This document shows, piece by piece, positions 57,563 to 64,000 of a stretch of DNA of 64,000 bases; the stretch's first letter is position 1, and each line of letters begins with the position of its first letter. The notes below the pieces were generated by a model. The model searched no databases. It was not told the origin of the DNA and saw only the letters and a program-made list of their open reading frames with translations. This stretch comes from Streptomyces sp. DHE7-1 (GTDB lineage: Bacteria > Actinomycetota > Actinomycetes > Streptomycetales > Streptomycetaceae): contig JACJDG010000003.1 of the NCBI GenBank assembly GCA_016432725.1, forward strand, positions 2,418,001 through 2,482,000. The letters run 5' to 3'. The translations under genes and the position numbers were made by a program.

Positions 57563-60500
57563 CTACCGCACCCCCACCGCCCGGGTGATCTCCTGGGTGA
57601 CCGAGCCGCCCCTGTCGTCGTGGGCCGAGGCCCGCAGCGAGACCTGGGTGGCGTCGCGGGGCACGCTCAGGGTGCCCTCCCAGGAGGCGGTCCGGTCCGC
57701 GGTGAGGCGGACCGTCCGCCAGGTGGCGCCGCCGTCGTAGGACACCTCGAGCCGGCCGCCGCCGAGGGTTCCGGTGCCGGCGGCCTTCGCCACGTACGAG
57801 GCGGCGAGCCCGACCGGTACGCGGTGTCCGGCGGGCACCGTGCCGGCGAGGTCGGTGTCGACGTCGAAGGCGAGGTTGATCAGCGGCAGGTAGGTCCAGC
57901 GGTCCTCCGGGGTGGCCGCCGACCGGAACGTCCACTCGCTGTGGCCCTCGGTGCCGGGCTTCCAGAGGGCGGGGTCCAGGGCGGTGTCGGTGACCACCTT
58001 GTAGGTGTGCTCGTCGGCGGGCGCGTCCCACACGTAGGCACCCGAGCCGGTGCGCCGGTCGACGAGCGTGCCGTCCAGGTAGACGGCGGTGGTCTGGGTC
58101 ATCCCGCTCGCCTCGCTCCACACGTCGCCGAAGCCGGTGTGGTCGGGGCCGGAGTCGCCCCAGCCGGGGGTGTTCAACTGGATGACGTTCCCGGCGCGTT
58201 GCTGTCCCCAGCCGAGACCGGTGCCCAGCCACGGGTGCCACACCGGCCGGAACCAGTCCTGTTCCGGCCGTGATCCGCCGTCGTAGCGCACCAGTCCGCT
58301 GCGCTCCTCCAGCGCCCCGTCGCGGACGGTGACGGACTCGTGCCAGAGCTGGCCGGGGCCGGTGGAGACGTAGTCGGTGCGCTCGGCGGGCAGGTCGACG
58401 CGCTCCTGGAAGCCGAGGCCCACGGGGAAGGTACCGGTGATCGAGTACCGGAACTCACCGCCGCTCACCGGCTCCGCGGCGTGGAACCGGGTGTGCACGG
58501 CGGCCAGTTGACGGCCGGAGGGCGCGTAGGTGAGGTCCCGGTCCGGGATCGCGCCCGGGTGCCCCTCGGACAGGTCGTACACGTACGGGGAGTTGCGGGT
58601 GCCGGTCATGTCGACCCTGCCGGCCGCCCGCAGCCGGGCCGCGTCCGCCGCGCTCACCGTGGCGATCTGCAACGGCCGGTCGGCGTTGTCGTCCGTGCCC
58701 CACCAGGCCATCAGCCGGCCGGGGGCGTCGTCCGTGACGAACAGCGCCTTGGCGCCCGCGTCCTGGGCGGCCCGGGCCAGCGCGGCCGGGTCGGCGCCGT
58801 CGGCCAGGTGCGCGAGCACGGCCCTGCCCTCGACCCCGGTGAACGGCCCGTCGCCGACATCGGTCAGCGGCAGCCTCGTGCGCCCCTCGGTGAGCGAGCC
58901 CCCGGCCTGCACGGTGGCCTCGCCGATGCCCCTGACCTCCAGCAGCGGCTTGGCGAGCCGCCACACGCTCCGGTACTCGAAGGAGCCGTCGGTGACCTTC
59001 GCGGTGGGTGCCGCGAAGACGCTGTCGTAGGTGAGTGGCACCTGGACCGCGCCGAACAGGTCGGCGCCGTTCGCCGTCCGGTCGTACTCCATGAGCAGCT
59101 GCCGGGTCTCGGTGCGCCGGCGGACGTCCGCCTTCACCTCCCGAAGCCTCCGTCCGTCGAGAGTGACGTCCTGGTCCCGGTCGAGGGTGATCTCGGGGGC
59201 GGCGAGGAAGCCGAGGCCGAGCGAGTCGGCGCCGTGGCTGCCGCGTACGTCGAGGAAGGAGGCCAGGCTGTAGGTGCCCGGCTTCAGCCGCAGCTTCAAG
59301 GTGCCGGAGTCGCCGACGTGCGCGGGCTGGGCGTCCTCGCCCGCGGCGAGCCGCTGCACGGCGAGGTCGGCCGCGGTGGCCGCGCCCGCGCGGTCCTTGA
59401 CGTGGACGGTGAGCGTGTACCGCTCCTCCTCCTTCACCAGCCCGAACACGGTGTGTGCGACCGGGGTGCCGTCCGGCGCGGAGGCCACGACCTGCCCGCC
59501 GCTCTCGCCGACCGGGGCCTTCGAGCCGTCGCCGGTGACGGTGGTGGAGGCGGTGCCGTGCGCAGGGACGGTCAGGGCGGAGTCGGCGAGGGTGGCGAGG
59601 CCCTCCGGACCGCCCTCGACGGCCAGCGTCAGCCGTATGTCCGCGTCGGAGGAGTTGCGGTAGGTGAGGGTGCGGGTGACCGGCTTGTTCGCGTCGTACG
59701 GCCAGCCGTAGAAGCCGAGGTCGGCGCTGCCGGTGGCGGTGACGTCGGCCTTGACGGCGTCCGGCACGCTGACCCGCCCGGCGCCGAGCACGTACGGGGA
59801 GGCGTCCAGCCGCGTGGAGCTGGACATCAGCGCGTCCTTCAGCCGGGCGCCGGACCAGTCCGGGTGGGCCTGGGCGAGCAGGGCGGCCACTCCGGCGACG
59901 TGCGGCGTCGCCATGGAGGTGCCGCTCATCGTGGTGTACGGCCCGCTGCCCTCCACGAGCCCCGAGCGGGCGGCGAGGATGTCGACACCGGGCGCGGAGA
60001 GGTCCGGCTTGAGGGCGTTGTCGCCGTACCGGGGTCCGGCGCTGGTGAAGTAGGCCGCCTGGTCCGCGGAGTCCACCGCGCCGACGGTGAGGGCGGCGTC
60101 GGCGGCGCCCGGCGAGCCTATGGAGGAGGGGGCGCCGGTGTTGCCGGCCGCGACGACGAAGAGGGCGCCGGTCTCCGCGGAGAGCGTGTTCACGGCCTGC
60201 GCCATCGGGTCGGTGCCGTCGCTGGCCTCGGTCGAGCCCAGGCTCATGGAGACGACCTTGGCGCGTACCTCCCGCGCCGCCCACTCCATGCCCGCGATGA
60301 TCTGCGACTCGCTGCCCGAGCCCTGGTCGCTGAGCACCTTGCCGACCGCGAGCGTGGCCCCGGGCGCGACGCCCCGCTCCTTGCCGTCGGAGGCGGCACC
60401 GCTGCCGCCGACGGTGGAGGTGACATGGGTGCCGTGGCCGTTGCGGTCGGCGACCTCCTCGCCCTCGATGAAGCTCCGGCTGTCGGTGACCCGGTCCTTG

Positions 60501-61180
60501 AGGTCGGGGTGGGTGAGGTCGGCGCCGGTGTCCAGCACGGCGACCGTGACGCCCTTGCCGGTGAGGCCCGCGTCCCAGGCGGACGCCGTCCCGATCTGGG
60601 CGTTGCTCTCGGCCATGTCGGCCTTGACGCGCCCGTCGAGCCAGACCTTGTCCACGCCGCCGCTCCGGGTGAAGGACCGCCAGAAGGTCCGCCCCCGGGC
60701 GGCCTCGACGGCGGCCCCGCGCAGGCTGGGCAGCGACCGGGTCCGCTCGGCGCCTGCCGGGGTGGCGGCGCGCGAGCCCCTGCCGTAGGTCACGATCAGC
60801 GGCAGCGCGTCCGCCTTGGCGTCGGTGAGCCCCTGCCGGATGAGCCCGCTCACGTCGAACAGCCGCCGGTCCAGACTGCCGGCCCGCAGGTACGGCCGCG
60901 CCTCGTCCGGCACGACGGTGATCTCACCGCTGTTCATCTGGGTCCGCACGGCACCGGTGGCCCCCTGGGGCCGCCGCACGGTGACCGTCCTCCTCCCCTG
61001 CCCCAGGTCGGTGACGGTCACCTTGTCGCCGGTGACGAGGGTGACGGTGGTGGCGGTGTCCGGGGTGCGCCGTGCCGCGGTGACGGCCTGCTGCGCGACC
61101 GCCGGCCCGTTCGGCAACAGGGCGATCACAAGCCCCGCCGACAGCAGGGCCGCCCCGCGTCTGACTGGTCCTCTGGTCAT
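57563..61180 (-). CDS. Secreted S8 subtilisin-like serine peptidase, multidomain
   Basis: The product is 1205 residues. A Sec signal (VRRGAALLSAGLVIALLPNG) ends at AVA-QQ, and a propeptide of about 170 residues follows. The triad is Asp217 (VAVLDTGADLTHPD), His249 (NGHGTHVTS) and Ser422 (SGTSMATPHVAGVAAL), with Asn347 as oxyanion residue. Beyond 480 come beta-sandwich domains and a PA-like insert (around residues 800-880). The size and layout match large Streptomyces secreted subtilases. It is expected to degrade extracellular protein. Frame and catalytic residues are complete. Confidence 0.95.
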   Translation of the reverse strand: MTRGPVRRGAALLSAGLVIALLPNGPAVAQQAVTAARRTPDTATTVTLVTGDKVTVTDLGQGRRTVTVRRPQGATGAVRTQMNSGEITVVPDEARPYLRAGSLDRRLFDVSGLIRQGLTDAKADALPLIVTYGRGSRAATPAGAERTRSLPSLRGAAVEAARGRTFWRSFTRSGGVDKVWLDGRVKADMAESNAQIGTASAWDAGLTGKGVTVAVLDTGADLTHPDLKDRVTDSRSFIEGEEVADRNGHGTHVTSTVGGSGAASDGKERGVAPGATLAVGKVLSDQGSGSESQIIAGMEWAAREVRAKVVSMSLGSTEASDGTDPMAQAVNTLSAETGALFVVAAGNTGAPSSIGSPGAADAALTVGAVDSADQAAYFTSAGPRYGDNALKPDLSAPGVDILAARSGLVEGSGPYTTMSGTSMATPHVAGVAALLAQAHPDWSGARLKDALMSSSTRLDASPYVLGAGRVSVPDAVKADVTATGSADLGFYGWPYDANKPVTRTLTYRNSSDADIRLTLAVEGGPEGLATLADSALTVPAHGTASTTVTGDGSKAPVGESGGQVVASAPDGTPVAHTVFGLVKEEERYTLTVHVKDRAGAATAADLAVQRLAAGEDAQPAHVGDSGTLKLRLKPGTYSLASFLDVRGSHGADSLGLGFLAAPEITLDRDQDVTLDGRRLREVKADVRRRTETRQLLMEYDRTANGADLFGAVQVPLTYDSVFAAPTAKVTDGSFEYRSVWRLAKPLLEVRGIGEATVQAGGSLTEGRTRLPLTDVGDGPFTGVEGRAVLAHLADGADPAALARAAQDAGAKALFVTDDAPGRLMAWWGTDDNADRPLQIATVSAADAARLRAAGRVDMTGTRNSPYVYDLSEGHPGAIPDRDLTYAPSGRQLAAVHTRFHAAEPVSGGEFRYSITGTFPVGLGFQERVDLPAERTDYVSTGPGQLWHESVTVRDGALEERSGLVRYDGGSRPEQDWFRPVWHPWLGTGLGWGQQRAGNVIQLNTPGWGDSGPDHTGFGDVWSEASGMTQTTAVYLDGTLVDRRTGSGAYVWDAPADEHTYKVVTDTALDPALWKPGTEGHSEWTFRSAATPEDRWTYLPLINLAFDVDTDLAGTVPAGHRVPVGLAASYVAKAAGTGTLGGGRLEVSYDGGATWRTVRLTADRTASWEGTLSVPRDATQVSLRASAHDDRGGSVTQEITRAVGVR

Positions 61181-61392
61181 CCACGCCTCTTCTCGTGTCG
61201 AGCGCGTCGAGTGCTGGGACGAGTGTCATGTGCCGCGTGGGACAGGGGTGTTGACCGGTCCTGGCGGAAAGGCGTCCTGGCGGCTTCCCGCCAGCGGCGG
61301 CCGGGGCGGGCGGTGGAACCGGGGACATGGCCGCTGGTGTTCCGCCACAATGGAGCGGGTGCCGGAGCGAGAACACGGGGGCAGAGCGCGCT

Positions 61393-61767
61393 ATGGGCAG
61401 ACTGGTGGAGTTCACCACGGAGGACGGCGCGGTGGTCGTCGTGGAGACCGCTGAACCGGCGACCGGCACACGGCTCGTCTCACGCGGCGAGAACCCCGCC
61501 GCCCAGGCCGCACGCACCTTCGAGGGCACCCTGGACGGTGTCCGCGCGGCCGCCCAGTCGGCCCTGCGCGTCTTCCGCGACGGCTCTCTCCGCCCCGACT
61601 CCGTCGAGCTGGAGTTCGGTGTGAAGCTGACCGCGGAGGCCGGCGCGATCATCGCCAAGGGCTCCGCGGAGGGGCAGTTGGTGATCCGGCTGGGGTGGAA
61701 CTCGGACCCCGCGGACCCGGAACCGACCTCCGCCGCCGTCGTCCCGGAGCCCGCTTCCCACTCATGA
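61393..61767 (+). CDS. Trypsin-co-occurring domain 1 (Trypco1/CU044_2847-like) protein
   Basis: The product is 124 residues from ATG 61393 (MGRLVEFTTEDGAVVVVETA). The mixed beta/alpha pattern, with SVELEFGVKLTAEAGAIIAK then GSAEGQLVIRLGWN, fits the Trypco1 family, small proteins that occur beside trypsin-like peptidases in bacterial conflict systems. Its ATGA overlaps the start of the protease gene, so translation is coupled. It probably serves as a partner or substrate of the protease; this is family-based inference. Confidence 0.75.
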   Translation: MGRLVEFTTEDGAVVVVETAEPATGTRLVSRGENPAAQAARTFEGTLDGVRAAAQSALRVFRDGSLRPDSVELEFGVKLTAEAGAIIAKGSAEGQLVIRLGWNSDPADPEPTSAAVVPEPASHS

Positions 61768-63455
61768 GAGGGCACGCCTGGCACGCCCGGATCGAATGCG
61801 GCGGCGCGGTGCTCGGCGCGGGCTTCCTGGTGTCCCCGACCACGGTGCTGACCTGCGCGCACGTCGTGGCGGGCGACTCCGAGGGGCTCACCGTGTCGTT
61901 CCCGGGCCGCCGCGACCTCGCCGGCGTCCGGGCCACCGTGGCCGTGCACGGCGGCTGGGCGGGCGGCGACACCGACCCCGGCGACCTCGCGGTGCTCGAA
62001 CTGGCCGAACAGGTCCCGTTGCGCCCAGCCGGATTCGCCCCGCCGGGTACCGAACAGGGCTTACCCGCACCGCCGCTGGAGGCATACGGCTTCCCGGAGG
62101 GCTACGACGCCGACGGCCAGATCGCGGAGTACCGGGCCGTGTCCGCCCAGCGGATCGCGGACGAGTGGGTGCAGTTGGAGGCCGTCACCGGGCACGGCCA
62201 GCCGCTGCGGAACGGGTTCAGCGGCGCCGCGGTGACCCTGAAGGACGGCCGGGTGGTCGGCATGGTCGCTCAGATGGCCGCCGAGCCGGACGTCCGGGTC
62301 GCCCGCATGCTGCCCACCGACGTGATGGCCCGCTACTGGCCCGCACTGGGCGAGCTGGTCCCGGCCCTCGCCGACGGCCCGGACCCGGTGCCACGGCTGT
62401 ACGGGCTGGTCCGGCGGGCCTCCGCCGAGGGGCTGAAGGCCAGGCCGGAGCGGCTGTTCGTGGATGCCGTGGGCGACTTCGGTCCCGAACCGCCGCCGGG
62501 TGGATTCGACACGCTGATGGCGGCGGTCCGCTATGTGCAGTGGGAGGTCCCGGAGCCGGCCGAGGCGATGACCAGGTTCGCCGACCGGCTCACGGAGCTG
62601 CTGGACGGGGCCGCCGCGCCCACCGAACCCGCGAACCCCGCCACGGACCCGGCCGCGTGGGCGCCCATCCTCGTCGAGATCGACCGCAGCGGCGCGGGGC
62701 AGGACCAGGTGAGGGTCGCCGTGTCGGCGTACCGGGAGGGCCACCGCCGCCCCGTGGACACGGTCCGGCTGACACGCGCCGAGGTGCAGCGATACGTGCA
62801 ACGGGGCATCGACGAGGCCTTCTCCCATCTCGCCCCGGACGCGGACGAGTTGCTGACGTTCGTGCTGCCCCGCGACTTGCTCGATCTGCCGGTGGCGCAC
62901 TGGGCGTGCAGCGCGGACGACCCGACCCCGCTCGGCTGTGCCCACCCCGTGGTCGTCGCCGACGGCGCCCGGTATCGCAGCAACCGGCTGCGGCACCAGC
63001 TCGGCAAGAAGTGGCAGCGGCTGTCGGCGGGCTCCACCACGACCGTGCACCGCGTGGACTGCGACACCCCGGATCATCCGTTCGGCCTGCGCAGACACCT
63101 GCGCAGGACCGAGGCGGAGCTCGCGGGCTTCGCCCGGCCGCCCGACGCCGCGCCCGAGAAGTTCGAGGAAGTCCTCAACATGCCCGTGCCGATCCTGCTG
63201 TGGTCGCGCTCCGGCTGCCCCGGCGACGCCGGGCATCGCGCCCCCTGCACCGGCAGCACGTTCCTCGATGCCCTCACCGCCCGCCTCCAGGGTGTCCCAC
63301 CGGCCGAACTGCCACGTCACGTACAGGCTCTGCGGGAGGACGCACTGGCCGACGAGGATCCCGACGGGCACTGGGCGCGGGACATCCAGCTCCTGTGGGA
63401 CGCCCCCCACTGCTTCCCCGGCCCGCCCGCCAGCACGCACACGCCCGTCAGCTGA
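61764..63455 (+). CDS. Trypsin-like protease with VMAP-C-like C-terminal region
   Basis: The product is 563 residues. The N-terminal 200 residues are a trypsin-like domain without a signal peptide: His33 ([11 protein letters not shown]), Asp74 ([11 protein letters not shown]) and Ser153 ([11 protein letters not shown]). A helical linker (about 205-295; [20 protein letters not shown]) could hold an effector-associated domain. From about 325, [40 protein letters not shown] and the Trp/Arg-rich [16 protein letters not shown] resemble the VMAP C-terminal domain of vWA-MoxR-associated systems. The gene is coupled to the Trypco1 gene and followed 25 bases later by a MoxR ATPase. It is intracellular and probably activated by the ATPase partner. 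Confidence 0.82.
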   Translation: MRGHAWHARIECGGAVLGAGFLVSPTTVLTCAHVVAGDSEGLTVSFPGRRDLAGVRATVAVHGGWAGGDTDPGDLAVLELAEQVPLRPAGFAPPGTEQGLPAPPLEAYGFPEGYDADGQIAEYRAVSAQRIADEWVQLEAVTGHGQPLRNGFSGAAVTLKDGRVVGMVAQMAAEPDVRVARMLPTDVMARYWPALGELVPALADGPDPVPRLYGLVRRASAEGLKARPERLFVDAVGDFGPEPPPGGFDTLMAAVRYVQWEVPEPAEAMTRFADRLTELLDGAAAPTEPANPATDPAAWAPILVEIDRSGAGQDQVRVAVSAYREGHRRPVDTVRLTRAEVQRYVQRGIDEAFSHLAPDADELLTFVLPRDLLDLPVAHWACSADDPTPLGCAHPVVVADGARYRSNRLRHQLGKKWQRLSAGSTTTVHRVDCDTPDHPFGLRRHLRRTEAELAGFARPPDAAPEKFEEVLNMPVPILLWSRSGCPGDAGHRAPCTGSTFLDALTARLQGVPPAELPRHVQALREDALADEDPDGHWARDIQLLWDAPHCFPGPPASTHTPVS

Positions 63456-63480
63456 CCGCAGAGAGGAAGGACCGCGTCCC

Positions 63481-64000
63481 ATGCCCCTGTGGCCCGTGTA
63501 CACCGGTACGAAGGAGCCCCACGACGGGATCGCCCTGCTGCCCGACCCGCCGCCCTGGCGGGCCTTCGACGGCGGCCCGGCTCTGGCCACGCCGGCCGAC
63601 GGCGCCGACACCACGGCCACGTCGCCCGACCGCAGACACCGCGCCGAGACCTACCGGGCCACCCCGCAGGCGGTGCAACTGGTGAACGCGGCCCTCTATC
63701 TGCGCCGCCCCCTGCTGGTCACCGGGCCGCCCGGCACCGGCAAGTCCTCCCTCGCCTATGCGGTGGCCCGTGAGCTGAAGCTCGGCCCGGTGCTGCGCTG
63801 GAACATCACCAGCCGCAGCACCCTGCACGAGGGCCTCTACAGTTACGACCCGCTGTCCCGCCTGTACGCGGCCCGCCAGGCGGCCGCCCGGCCCGCGACC
63901 GGCACGCCGCAGGAGCACGCGGACGGCATCGAGGACCATCTGCGCCTCGGCCCGCTCGGCACCGCCCTCCTGCCGTACACCCGGCCCCGCGCCCTGCTCA
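63481..64000 (+). CDS. MoxR-like AAA+ ATPase, 5' part (cut by window end)
   Basis: ATG 63481 with AGGAAGG upstream opens 173 visible residues; the frame is still open at base 64000. The P-loop is GPPGTGKSS (residues 82-90) after a [15 protein letters not shown] helix. [20 protein letters not shown] is the distinctive segment seen in MoxR ATPases of VMAP-type conflict systems. Walker B and sensor motifs lie outside the window. It follows the trypsin-VMAP gene directly and likely forms the NTP-driven switch of the system. Confidence 0.88.
   Translation, partial: MPLWPVYTGTKEPHDGIALLPDPPPWRAFDGGPALATPADGADTTATSPDRRHRAETYRATPQAVQLVNAALYLRRPLLVTGPPGTGKSSLAYAVARELKLGPVLRWNITSRSTLHEGLYSYDPLSRLYAARQAAARPATGTPQEHADGIEDHLRLGPLGTALLPYTRPRALL

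Noticed and set aside
58340..61624. 1094-codon plus-strand frame over the subtilase gene
   Set aside because: It mirrors the S8 peptidase in a shadow frame; the minus strand has an intact catalytic triad and signal peptide.

Overview
This 64 kb window is very G+C-rich chromosomal DNA from a Streptomyces or a close relative. GTG starts are common, codon third positions are almost all G or C, and the gene content is that of the Streptomyces core chromosome (fasR-fabDHPF, aceE beside DUF3052 and AhpE, matB, DUF3145). No rRNA, tRNA, CRISPR array, insertion sequence or prophage gene was seen, so it reads as core chromosome with a few accessory genes.

Layout. Bases 1-4040 hold a tellurium-resistance-type cluster (a TerD fragment, a TerA-like protein, a DUF475/TerC-like membrane protein, two TerD paralogues). 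Bases 4152-8328 hold the actinobacterial block ahpE - DUF3052 - aceE. Bases 8416-17433 are a mixed stretch: ion channel, DUF4190 protein, TetR-controlled MFS pump, DUF1023 hydrolase, DUF4429 protein, MerR regulator, acetyltransferase, serine hydrolase, pirin. Bases 17509-22477 are the fatty acid synthase operon with its activator (fasR, fabD, fabH, acpP, fabF). Bases 22588-30811 hold DUF3145, an SGNH lipoprotein, aldose epimerase, EI24 protein, MarR regulator, NADP oxidoreductase, Ohr and two envelope or secreted-type genes.

Bases 31014-49303 form a sugar-catabolism region: enolase-superfamily dehydratase, zinc dehydrogenase, a protein of unknown function, a ChvE/GguAB-type ABC importer, a Tat-exported aldose epimerase, a Tat-exported GH35 beta-galactosidase, a GH51 arabinofuranosidase, a lactonase and an IclR regulator. 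A shared motif, YGAAATMYCGAACA, lies in front of the two catabolic operons and the iclR gene, so they look like one IclR regulon for galactose/arabinose-containing polysaccharide. Bases 49436-57504 include an SDR/LysR pair, an ATP-grasp enzyme, a MerR-PP2C fusion, a methyltransferase, and matB with a fused carboxyltransferase. A large secreted subtilase follows.

The right edge (61393-64000) holds three co-directional genes: a Trypco1-like small protein, a trypsin-like protease with a VMAP-C-like tail, and a MoxR AAA+ ATPase cut by the window end. This is the start of a vWA-MoxR-associated (VMAP) type biological conflict system and is the most interesting locus here.

Quality caveat. Eighteen genes carry apparent frameshifts, 22 in total. 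Each is repaired by adding one base to a short G or C run, and one lies in fabH. They look like homopolymer deletions in the assembly rather than real pseudogenes. Frameshifted genes are therefore given as single CDS entries spanning the whole reconstructed gene.
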